A stretch of 16,175 nt of DNA from Bacteroidales bacterium. Lineage in GTDB: Bacteria; Bacteroidota; Bacteroidia; Bacteroidales; F082. The notes beneath the pieces were generated by a model. It ran no database searches and had not been told where the DNA came from. It was given only the letters and a program-made list of their open reading frames with translations. Shown in pieces: positions 1 through 6,703 of this stretch. A program made the translations under genes and the position numbers. The stretch's first letter is position 1; each line of letters begins with the position of its first letter. The stretch is from contig JADYZK010000178.1 of assembly GCA_020853175.1 (NCBI GenBank), positions 1-16,175 of the forward strand, read 5' to 3'.

Positions 1-912
1 AATATTGTGTTTGAATCTTGGTCTTCAGAACGGGCTTTCGTTTATCGCAAGCACTTGCAGATTTCCGACAACTGGGGCACGGCCGTTATTGTGCAACAAA
101 TGATCTTTGGAAATTTGAACGACCACAGTGGCACCGGCGTTGTATTCACCCAAAACCCAAAACGTGGGAGGCCAGGAGTGCATCTTTATGGCGATTTCAC
201 TACACGAAGCCAAGGCGAAGACATTGTTGCAGGGCTCGTAAAACCTATGCCGGTTAGTGAAACCCAACGTAAACAAGCCGAATTGACAGGCCCATCGCTG
301 CAAACATTGTATCCGGCAATTTACAAACGCCTCTTCGATTTGGCTTCCGACCTCACAGAAAATTATGGTTATTCGCCACAAGAGATAGAGTTTACCTTTG
401 AATCCGACCGGCCCGAAGACCTTTACATTCTTCAAACCCGCGATCAAGAACTGCACATAGGCCAAGAAGCGACGGTATTTTTGCAGGCTCCTGACGAGAT
501 GCGACTCATGGGAAGAGGAATTGGAATAGGTGGAGGTGCCATGAATGGATTGGCTGCCTTTGATGAAAAAGACATTGAGCTGCTCAGAAAAATAAAACCC
601 TCGCAGCATGTTATTCTAATCAGACCCGACACCGTGCCTGATGACATCGGGATGATTTTTGCCTGCAACGGACTGCTTACAGCCCGTGGCGGAGCTACCT
701 CTCATGCTGCCGTAACGGCAGTAAGACTTGGAAAAACATGTGTTGTCAATTGCACCAACTTAATAGTGAACGAAACAGATAAGTCTTGTACCATCGAGGA
801 TAAACGCATTGCATCGGGCGATGAAATTTCTATTGATGGAACTTTGGGCAATATCTATCTCGGGCACTATCCTTTGGAGCTCACAACACGAGACGAAGGC
901 TATTATTATTGA
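1..912 (+). CDS. PPDK-like ATP-grasp/phosphohistidine protein, 3' part, lacking the PEP barrel
   Basis: The gene enters from the left edge in frame 1, so the N-terminus is missing; 303 residues are visible. Residues 1-150 resemble the second half of the ATP-grasp nucleotide-binding domain of pyruvate phosphate dikinase (PPDK): FESW, the DHSGTGVVFT segment, QGEDIVAG, then E130 and the LQTR motif (Q145, R147), which in PPDK contact ATP. Residues 160-290 match the swivelling phosphohistidine domain, with GGATSHAA and the presumed phospho-accepting H235. The protein stops 68 residues after this His with YYY and TGA. PPDK and PEP synthase normally continue for more than 350 residues with a PEP/pyruvate-binding TIM barrel; here only 84 bp separate the stop from lepA and no barrel coding follows. 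It probably still makes a phosphohistidine from ATP, but the acceptor is unknown. It could be a stand-alone family member whose acceptor domain lies upstream of the window. The fold assignment is secure; the substrate is not. Confidence 0.85.
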   Translation, partial: NIVFESWSSERAFVYRKHLQISDNWGTAVIVQQMIFGNLNDHSGTGVVFTQNPKRGRPGVHLYGDFTTRSQGEDIVAGLVKPMPVSETQRKQAELTGPSLQTLYPAIYKRLFDLASDLTENYGYSPQEIEFTFESDRPEDLYILQTRDQELHIGQEATVFLQAPDEMRLMGRGIGIGGGAMNGLAAFDEKDIELLRKIKPSQHVILIRPDTVPDDIGMIFACNGLLTARGGATSHAAVTAVRLGKTCVVNCTNLIVNETDKSCTIEDKRIASGDEISIDGTLGNIYLGHYPLELTTRDEGYYY

Positions 913-982
913 TAAAGCAATGAAGCCATGCTCGCTACCATCTTTTTTCTATCGGCATGAAATAAAATAACACTTATTGTTG

Positions 983-990
983 TAGTTTTG
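983..990 (+). promoter_or_regulatory. Bacteroidota-type -7 element for lepA
   Basis: TAGTTTTG followed by CA is an exact match to the TAnnTTTG -7 consensus. No convincing TTG -33 element lies 19-23 bases upstream. The element ends only six bases before the lepA ATG at 997, so transcription should start at, or within a few bases of, the start codon. Confidence 0.55.
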
Positions 991-996
991 CACTCC

Positions 997-2784
997 ATGA
1001 AAAATATCCGAAACTTCTGTATTATTGCTCATATTGACCACGGTAAAAGCACGTTGGCCGACCGTTTATTGCAGCGAACACACACTGTTAGCGAACGCGA
1101 TCAGAAAGAACAAGTGCTTGACAGCATGGACTTGGAACGCGAACGCGGAATTACCATTAAAAGCCACGCCATACAAATGGACTACGTCAACAATGGTGTT
1201 CACTATATTCTGAATTTGATTGATACCCCCGGCCACGTTGACTTTTCGTATGAGGTTTCGCGCTCCATTGCCGCCTGCGAAGGCGCTTTGTTGGTCGTTG
1301 ATGCCTCACAAGGTATTCAAGCCCAAACCATTTCTAATCTTTACTTGGCACTCAACCACGATCTCGAAATCATTCCGGTGCTGAACAAAATTGACATGGA
1401 AAGCGCCATGCCCGATGAGGTGGAAGATCAAATTATTGACTTGATTGGCTGCAATCGTGAAGATGTATTGAGGGTAAGTGCCAAAACCGGTTTTGGAATT
1501 GATGAGGTTCTTGAAGCCATCATTAAAAAGGTTCCTGCACCAAAAGGAGACCCCGAAGCTCCTCTCCAAGCACTTATTTTCGATTCTGTTTTTAACTCCT
1601 TTAGAGGAATCATCGCCTATTTCCGTATCATGAACGGAACGCTTTCTACCAACGAACATGTGAAGTTTTTAGCCACCGGCAAAGAATATCATGCCGACGA
1701 AATCGGTGTGCTCAAGCTCAAACAATTTCCAAAACAACGCATGTCGGTGGGCGATGTGGGATATATTATTTCAGGAATAAAGTCAAGCCGAGAAGTAAAA
1801 GTGGGCGACACGATTACCAGTGTAGTGAAGCCCAGCACCACGGCCATTGAAGGTTTCGAGAATGTGAAACCTATGGTTTTTGCGGGTATCTATCCTGTTG
1901 ATGCCGACGATTATGAAGAATTGCGAGCCTCTATCGAGAAACTCCAACTCAATGATGCGTCTTTGGTTTTTGAACCCGAGTCGTCAGTGGCACTCGGTTT
2001 TGGTTTTCGTTGCGGCTTCCTTGGGTTGCTCCACATGGAAATCATTCAAGAAAGGCTCGATCGTGAGTTCGACATGGATGTGATTACCACCGTTCCCAAC
2101 GTTTCTTTTAAAGCTTATACCACATCTGGTGATATACTCGAAGTGCACAATCCCAGTGGATTGCCGGAAGTTACCCGTCTCGATTATATTGAAGAACCTT
2201 ATATTATTGCCCAAATCATTTCTAAATCAGAATACCTTGGGAACATTATGACGCTTTGTATTGAAAAGCGCGGAGTGATGAAAAATCAAATCTATCTCAC
2301 TTCCGATCGCGTGGAGGTAACGTTTGAAATGCCTTTGAGTGAAATTGTTTTTGATTTTTACGACAAGCTCAAATCCATTTCGCGGGGCTATGCTTCGTTC
2401 GATTATCATATCGCAGGCTACCAAAGAGCCAACCTAGTTAAGCTTGATATTTTGCTCAACAGCGAACCTGTTGATGCGCTTTCAACGCTCATTCATCGCG
2501 ACAACGCATACTCTTTTGGTCGTCGGATGTGCGAAAAACTTCGAGAACTCATTCCAAGACAGCAATTCGACATTGCCATTCAAGCCTCTATTGGCGCTAA
2601 GATCATCGCCCGCGAAACAGTGAAAGCGTTAAGAAAAGACGTTACTGCAAAGTGTTATGGGGGTGATATCTCGCGTAAACGTAAGTTGCTCGAAAAGCAA
2701 AAGAAGGGCAAAAAGAGAATGAGGCAGGTTGGAAATGTGGAGGTTCCACAGTCAGCATTCCTTGCCATCCTCAAGTTGGATTAG
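997..2784 (+). CDS. lepA: Elongation factor 4 (LepA) translational GTPase
   Basis: A 595-residue protein, close to the usual length (599 in E. coli). LepA is a ribosome-binding GTPase related to EF-G that acts on translating or assembling ribosomes. The G-motifs are intact: AHIDHGKST (11-19), RGITIK (50-55), DTPGH (76-80), NKID (130-133). The middle carries EF-G-like domains ([14 protein letters not shown]), and the C-terminus ends in the LepA-specific basic tail with [13 protein letters not shown] and an AFLAILKLD end. The frame is open a little further up to a TTG at 988, but the ATG at 997 starts exactly at the family's normal MKNIRNF N-terminus. There is no Shine-Dalgarno sequence. The gene is convergent with the GtrA-like gene with a single base between the two stop codons, so any terminator must lie inside coding sequence. 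Confidence 0.98.
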   Translation: MKNIRNFCIIAHIDHGKSTLADRLLQRTHTVSERDQKEQVLDSMDLERERGITIKSHAIQMDYVNNGVHYILNLIDTPGHVDFSYEVSRSIAACEGALLVVDASQGIQAQTISNLYLALNHDLEIIPVLNKIDMESAMPDEVEDQIIDLIGCNREDVLRVSAKTGFGIDEVLEAIIKKVPAPKGDPEAPLQALIFDSVFNSFRGIIAYFRIMNGTLSTNEHVKFLATGKEYHADEIGVLKLKQFPKQRMSVGDVGYIISGIKSSREVKVGDTITSVVKPSTTAIEGFENVKPMVFAGIYPVDADDYEELRASIEKLQLNDASLVFEPESSVALGFGFRCGFLGLLHMEIIQERLDREFDMDVITTVPNVSFKAYTTSGDILEVHNPSGLPEVTRLDYIEEPYIIAQIISKSEYLGNIMTLCIEKRGVMKNQIYLTSDRVEVTFEMPLSEIVFDFYDKLKSISRGYASFDYHIAGYQRANLVKLDILLNSEPVDALSTLIHRDNAYSFGRRMCEKLRELIPRQQFDIAIQASIGAKIIARETVKALRKDVTAKCYGGDISRKRKLLEKQKKGKKRMRQVGNVEVPQSAFLAILKLD

Positions 2785-2785
2785 C

Positions 2786-3199
2786 TTAAATTGCGCTAAA
2801 AGTAAACATCAGGTTAGCTGCGAAATTCCAAACCGTTACCAATGCAATGGCAAAAGCCTTGCTCAGGTAAAAATTCCATTTCATTTTACTGACTAATATC
2901 CATAAAATGGTGGTGTTCAGCACTAACCCTATCAAGGATATCAAAATAAATTCGCCATATTCATAGGCAACATTCGGGTTGGTGCTTTCAAAAGTCCATA
3001 TCCGGTTTAAGAAATAATTGGTAGAGGCGGCGGTCATAAAACCAATGGCGTTGCTCACGTATTGCTGTACTCTGAGTTTCTCTTTGAGCAGATAAGTGAT
3101 GCCAAAATCAACAAAAAGACCGGAGAAGCCGACTGCTCCAAATTTGATAAATTTAAAGATCAGTCCGTTGGAACCAATGTTGAGCAGTAGGTTTGCCAC
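2786..3199 (-). CDS. GtrA-family small membrane protein
   Basis: A 137-residue, very hydrophobic protein with about four membrane spans (roughly 16-37, 46-65, 79-100, 110-132). The beginning (KFIKFGAVGFSGLFVDFG) and the NYFLNRIWTF segment match the GtrA/DPMS-type family. Members are thought to help move undecaprenyl- or polyprenyl-linked sugars across the membrane, or to accompany glycosyltransferases; no glycosyltransferase is next to it here. The start is a GTG (3197-3199) twelve bases after the stop of the M28 peptidase; no ATG is available in the right place, and the resulting N-terminus is of normal length. The short gap implies one transcript with the peptidase. The family call is firm; the substrate cannot be told. 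Confidence 0.88.
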   Translation of the reverse strand: MANLLLNIGSNGLIFKFIKFGAVGFSGLFVDFGITYLLKEKLRVQQYVSNAIGFMTAASTNYFLNRIWTFESTNPNVAYEYGEFILISLIGLVLNTTILWILVSKMKWNFYLSKAFAIALVTVWNFAANLMFTFSAI

Positions 3200-3211
3200 T
3201 TTAAGGGTGCT

Positions 3212-4984
3212 TTACAAATCAACAATAAGAACAACGGTTTGGCCGTCTCTATTCACATCTACATTAACTCTTTGTCCGGGTTTGAGCTGTTTCAACCGGT
3301 TCATGTAGTCGTAAATTGTACCTACCGATTTTCCGTTCACACCAATAATTTTGTCGCCTTTTTTCATTCCTGCTTGGTCGGCAGGGCCGCCTTTTGTAAC
3401 ACCGCCTACTCCTAAACCGTCGTTGCTGCTCGAGGTGAAATCGGGCATAATACCTAAGGTTACTTTAAATCCTCTGCGTCCGGTTGCACGTTCTTTTGGA
3501 CCGGCTTCGGCAAAAACAAGTTTTTCGCTGCGGCTATCAAGGTTTTTAGTTAATGTTTCAACCAAGTCAATCACCTCCATCATGCCTTCATAATTGATCT
3601 TATCAGGAGTGTCAGCAGGTGTATGATAATCAGCGTGCGCCCCTGTCGAAAAGAACATCACTGGTACGTTTTCTGAATAGAAAGACGCATGATCGGAAGC
3701 GCCAAAGCCTTCGGGGGAATAGGATAGCTTAATTTTGCTATCGGCAGAAATGCTTGTCAAAATAGCTTCTGTTTCTGTAGAAGTTCCTGTACCGCCCACC
3801 ACTACTGCAGATGATTCATTAAGTCTTCCAACCATGTCGAGGTTGATCATCGCCATGATGTTTTTCATAGGAAAAGGGCTGTTTTTGGTGTAATATCTCG
3901 ATCCGAGCAATCCCATTTCTTCAGCTCCAAAAAACACGAAAGCGATACTGCGCTTGGGTTTGTTGTTTTTTTGGCTAAAGCGGCTAACGAGTTCCATTAC
4001 CGAAACAACACCCGAACCATTGTCGTCGGCACCCACATGTGGGGCAAGGCTGTCGGGGACACGTGATCCCGAACCTTCACCACCCATGCCAAGGTGGTCA
4101 TAATGCGCACCAATCACGATGTATTCGTCCTTTAGTTTAGGATCGCTTCCTTCAATGATTCCTATCACGTTGAAAGTGGTTACTTCATGCAGCTTTAACT
4201 CTGTACGTCCGGCCACTTTTGCTTTGATTTGATGTGTAAACGGCGCGTTGCCGATAATGGCATCCGATTCGAGGCTGTCAACAGGCATTTCTATTGGTAA
4301 AATATTCTTGTTGAGCCAGTTGCGTGTAACATCTAAAACGGGTAATTCGGCACTGACGATGGCGCGCTCAAAAAGGAGGGGAGCCAAATCATCGGATTTG
4401 CTGTTTTGTGTGCCGCCGGTGAAAATTACACCAACAGCACCGCGGTCTTTGGCATTCATCACTTTGGTGCGGGCATCGGCAAAAGGAATGAATTTACTAT
4501 CGTTGTTTTGGGGTTCGGGATCGCCTTTGAGCATCAAAACCCATTTGCCTTTTACGTCAATATTTTGAAAGTCATTCCATTTAAAATCTTCGGTATCCAC
4601 AAAAATACCAAATCCGGCAAACACCATATCGTTTTCAACCTTTGCGTTGCTGCTGAAAGCATAAATACTAAAATCAGTGTTGAAAATAGCATCTTTTCCG
4701 TTAATATTTAGGATGTTATTTTTAGTAGCTTCCACTGAAGTGACCACGTTGAAGGCTTGCAAACCATTGTTGAAGGGCAGCGTTAAACCGGCTGATTTGA
4801 GATGTTGCTGAAGATAAAGTACTGTTGTGCTGTCTTCTTTGGTGCCAGGAAAACGACCTTTGAGTTCAGGAGATGCCAAATAATACAAATGATTTTTGAG
4901 CTGTTGTATTTGGTTTTGAGCATGAAGCTGAACACTGGTAGAAAGAAATAGAAAGAAAGATAAAATGAAATATTTAAAGCGCAT
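3212..4984 (-). CDS. Secreted M28-family zinc peptidase with PA-like insert and C-terminal PDZ
   Basis: A 590-residue protein with a signal peptide (basic start, hydrophobic 5-19, likely cut after HAQ at about 23). Residues about 120-240 look like a protease-associated (PA) domain. The M28 aminopeptidase core (about 260-480) shows all the expected co-catalytic zinc-site residues: H294 in GAHYDH, the DD pair at 320-321, the E355-E356 pair in FFGAEEMG, D383 in NLDMVG, and H454 in DYHTPADT. Residues about 505-590 form a PDZ domain (GLGVGGVTKGGPADQAGMKKGD), which may bind substrate C-termini or regulate activity. It should act in the periplasm or outside the cell as an aminopeptidase or carboxypeptidase; the exact specificity is not visible. 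A -7 element lies just upstream, and the GtrA-like gene follows after 12 bp. Confidence 0.93.
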   Translation of the reverse strand: MRFKYFILSFFLFLSTSVQLHAQNQIQQLKNHLYYLASPELKGRFPGTKEDSTTVLYLQQHLKSAGLTLPFNNGLQAFNVVTSVEATKNNILNINGKDAIFNTDFSIYAFSSNAKVENDMVFAGFGIFVDTEDFKWNDFQNIDVKGKWVLMLKGDPEPQNNDSKFIPFADARTKVMNAKDRGAVGVIFTGGTQNSKSDDLAPLLFERAIVSAELPVLDVTRNWLNKNILPIEMPVDSLESDAIIGNAPFTHQIKAKVAGRTELKLHEVTTFNVIGIIEGSDPKLKDEYIVIGAHYDHLGMGGEGSGSRVPDSLAPHVGADDNGSGVVSVMELVSRFSQKNNKPKRSIAFVFFGAEEMGLLGSRYYTKNSPFPMKNIMAMINLDMVGRLNESSAVVVGGTGTSTETEAILTSISADSKIKLSYSPEGFGASDHASFYSENVPVMFFSTGAHADYHTPADTPDKINYEGMMEVIDLVETLTKNLDSRSEKLVFAEAGPKERATGRRGFKVTLGIMPDFTSSSNDGLGVGGVTKGGPADQAGMKKGDKIIGVNGKSVGTIYDYMNRLKQLKPGQRVNVDVNRDGQTVVLIVDL

Positions 4985-4999
4985 TGTTCAAAATTTTTG

Positions 5000-5007
5000 C
5001 AAAAATA
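5000..5007 (-). promoter_or_regulatory. Bacteroidota-type -7 element for the M28 peptidase/GtrA unit
   Basis: On the minus strand this reads TATTTTTG followed by CA, an exact TAnnTTTG match, 15 bases before the peptidase ATG at 4984. That would give a leader of only about ten bases. I see no TTG at the expected -33 distance, so the call rests on the -7 element and its position. Confidence 0.5.
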
Positions 5008-5348
5008 GGCATTTTATGCAGCACGTTGGGATGTGTTTTGTAAGAATGCAATTAAGGAAAATAAAGGCTATGAAAATATTCCCATATCAGGAAATCAAAA
5101 AATGAGCTTTCGCTTTTATTCAGAAAAAATCAGCTTATGTAAATATCAGCATATCAGATATATAAATGAACAGGAAATGTGGAATAATTACAGATTTCCA
5201 AATGAAGGAAAAGCTTTCTCTAACGTGGAAAGATCTAAATTCTTAAAAATTTATAAAATGCTGAAAGCCATATAATTAATAGTATGGCACAAGTTTTGTT
5301 TTGGCAAAAACATTAATATGACTTGTTTTGTTTGTTTTTCATAATTGG

Positions 5349-5373
5349 GCCACCCTCCCGGGTGGCATTTTTT
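5349..5373 (+). terminator. Intrinsic terminator reading on the plus strand
   Basis: A perfect 7-bp stem, GCCACCC with GGGTGGC, closes a four-base TCCC loop and is followed by A and six T. On the minus strand the hairpin is not followed by a T-run, so it is oriented to stop plus-strand transcription although both flanking genes are on the minus strand. It lies 34 bases beyond the end of the DUF1648 gene and might also act weakly on that transcript. Confidence 0.75.
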
Positions 5374-5399
5374 ATGCTGAAAATTGTTACCTCTGTTCT

Positions 5400-5906
5400 C
5401 TATTGAAAGCTTTTCTTTTTCGTAGCTTGGTTCAAATAAACAATAAGTGGCAAAATGGGTAAAATTGTAACGGTAAGAATAACCCAAATTTGTATCTGTT
5501 GAGTAGATTGAAGAGCCGATTGATACATGGACCACGTAATTAAGAGGAAAATGAAGTTGACACTCACCTTGCTCCACCGAATCATTCGAACTGCTATTCT
5601 GTATTGGCGAGCTGCATTTTCTTCGGTAATTTTCACGGGGTAGTTAAAAATTTCAGGATAAAAACTAAGCCATGTTATTCCAACATACAGCACGAAAGCC
5701 ATGGCTGGCCCAGCAAATACGTTTGCTTTTTCTCCGAAAGCATCTGCATCGCCTTTGAAATTGAAGTGTGTAGGAACGGTTTCAGGCAAAGTTAAAAAGG
5801 CAACAATAGCCAAAGCAATGTTGGCTGCTAACAACAGAAAAGATAGCATTTCTACCCACTTGTCGCTGGTTTTTATCTCAATTTTCAATTTGGGTTGCAC
5901 GGCCAT
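5400..5906 (-). CDS. DUF1648-domain membrane protein
   Basis: A 168-residue protein with about four membrane spans (roughly 18-40, 62-82, 112-130, 138-158). Between the first two is the DUF1648 signature: LPETVPTHFN followed by KGDADAFGEK (40-60), the conserved loop in which Pro, His and Asn precede a Gly/Asp-rich turn. DUF1648 is found alone or as part of SdpI-type immunity proteins, which in Bacillus protect against the SDP toxin and sense it. Here there is no SdpI C-terminal domain signature and no toxin gene nearby, so I would not infer immunity. The first residues up to about 16 are polar and charged and likely cytoplasmic. It is probably transcribed alone from the -7 element at 5966-5973; the next gene upstream ends 92 bp away. 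The function is unknown. Confidence 0.85.
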   Translation of the reverse strand: MAVQPKLKIEIKTSDKWVEMLSFLLLAANIALAIVAFLTLPETVPTHFNFKGDADAFGEKANVFAGPAMAFVLYVGITWLSFYPEIFNYPVKITEENAARQYRIAVRMIRWSKVSVNFIFLLITWSMYQSALQSTQQIQIWVILTVTILPILPLIVYLNQATKKKSFQ

Positions 5907-5965
5907 CGCTTTTTATTTTTTAAAAAGTTGCGTGAAGGAAATGGGAAATTGGAGCCAAAAAATTA

Positions 5966-5973
5966 CAAAAATA
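5966..5973 (-). promoter_or_regulatory. Bacteroidota-type -7 element for the DUF1648 gene
   Basis: The minus strand reads TATTTTTG, an exact TAnnTTTG match, in the 92-bp gap before the DUF1648 gene, leaving a leader of about 50 bases. The local sequence is very AT-rich, so a chance match is possible, and no TTG sits at the -33 distance. Confidence 0.4.
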
Positions 5974-5998
5974 ATTATTAATCAGATAATTGCATGGT

Positions 5999-6703
5999 TT
6001 AGTCTAGAGATGAACTTGTTGGAACATCCACCTCACTCACTAGGGTTCCATGTTCATACACTCGTGTTTTTAACAGCTTGCCATCCAAGTCGTAAAAGGT
6101 TTCTTCGCCATGTTGGAGGTTGTTTTGAAAGTGGATTTCGCGTTGTAATTTTCCGTTGGGATGTTGAACGATTTGAATGCCTGTGCCTCTATTAAAGGTA
6201 GCCTTGCCGATGATATATCCAGACTGGTCATAAAAAAGCCAGGAGCCATGCATCATCCCTTTTTCGTAACTTCCTTCTATGGCCAATTTATTGCCTTCAT
6301 ACCAGCGACGGTAAAGGCCATGTATGGTGTCGTTTGTATATGTTTCTATTAAAATTAACTCGCCATTGGGCGAATAAGTGGCCGAAATGCTGTCCATCAA
6401 ATCGTTTTTGTAATAGGTTACGGTTTGCCTTTGTCCATTTTCAAAATAGCGTGTTTGCGGCCCGTACAGCTTCCCCGATTTGTAGTAGGCTTCCATTTGG
6501 CGATCTCCTGAGGGAAAGAACCATTCGCTTTTACCCTCAAGTTGATTTTCATCGTTATAGCGAAGTATGGATGTCAACCGGCCAGTGTCGTCAAAACTCT
6601 TTTTAACTTGATCCGAACAGCTTAAAAGAGCGGTTAATAACCAAAATGCAGCAAAAAAGAGGGTGATGGTTTTTAACGATAGTGTTGTTTTAAAGGCGTT
6701 CAT
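5999..6703 (-). CDS. YwqK/MORN-type repeat lipoprotein
   Basis: A 234-residue protein starting MNAFKTT. A hydrophobic segment (about 8-27) ends in a lipobox LLSC, so C29 should be lipidated and the protein anchored in the envelope; the SDQ after the Cys leaves surface or periplasmic placement open. From about 39 to 220 it is built of short repeats of the MORN_2/YwqK type, in which a Gly-Lys or Asn-Gly turn is followed by an aromatic pair (FFPSGDRQMEAYYKSGKLYG, YFENGQRQTVTYYKN, HPNGKLQREIHFQN). Databases often call such proteins the antitoxin of a YwqJ/YwqK pair, but no toxin is present and lipoprotein versions are common in Bacteroidota. The frame is open upstream to 6805, but that part only shadows the LysM gene; the ATG at 6703 gives a perfect signal peptide and overlaps the LysM stop by 14 bases, suggesting translational coupling. 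Its role is unknown. Confidence 0.85.
   Translation of the reverse strand: MNAFKTTLSLKTITLFFAAFWLLTALLSCSDQVKKSFDDTGRLTSILRYNDENQLEGKSEWFFPSGDRQMEAYYKSGKLYGPQTRYFENGQRQTVTYYKNDLMDSISATYSPNGELILIETYTNDTIHGLYRRWYEGNKLAIEGSYEKGMMHGSWLFYDQSGYIIGKATFNRGTGIQIVQHPNGKLQREIHFQNNLQHGEETFYDLDGKLLKTRVYEHGTLVSEVDVPTSSSLD

Larger units (their letters stand above)
4985..5399. other. 415-bp AT-rich intergenic region with an unassigned open frame
   Basis: This is the only gap longer than 300 bp. Its left edge holds the peptidase promoter (minus strand). The plus strand stays open from 5009 to a TAA at 5273-5275; possible starts are a GTG at 5033 (80 codons) and an ATG at 5102 (57 codons). The peptide is lysine-rich, has no signal peptide or membrane span, and I recognise no family in it. 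The stretch is clearly richer in A and T than the flanking genes, and repeats the word ATATCAG three times between about 5084 and 5157. Inverted repeats include GGAAAT/ATTTCC around 5173-5199 and the 8-base palindrome AAAGCTTT near 5210. A plus-strand terminator closes the region at 5349-5373. It may hold a small protein gene, a small RNA, or a decayed gene; the sequence alone does not decide. Confidence 0.45.

Noticed and set aside
988..996. TTG start for lepA three codons earlier
   Set aside because: The TTG is part of the -7 element and the ATG at 997 matches the normal LepA N-terminus.
5349..5373. Hairpin as the normal terminator of the DUF1648 gene
   Set aside because: On the minus strand the stem is followed by CCAATTATG rather than a T-run, so its orientation fits the plus strand better, although weak bidirectional action is possible.
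5251..5577. Minus-strand open frame overlapping the DUF1648 gene end
   Set aside because: It shares most of its length with the DUF1648 gene in another frame, has no recognisable domain, and is best explained as a shadow.
5400..6703. DUF1648 protein and YwqK-type protein as a toxin-immunity or toxin-antitoxin pair
   Set aside because: No toxin gene is present, the two genes are separated by a gap with its own promoter-like element, and the family names alone do not support the function.
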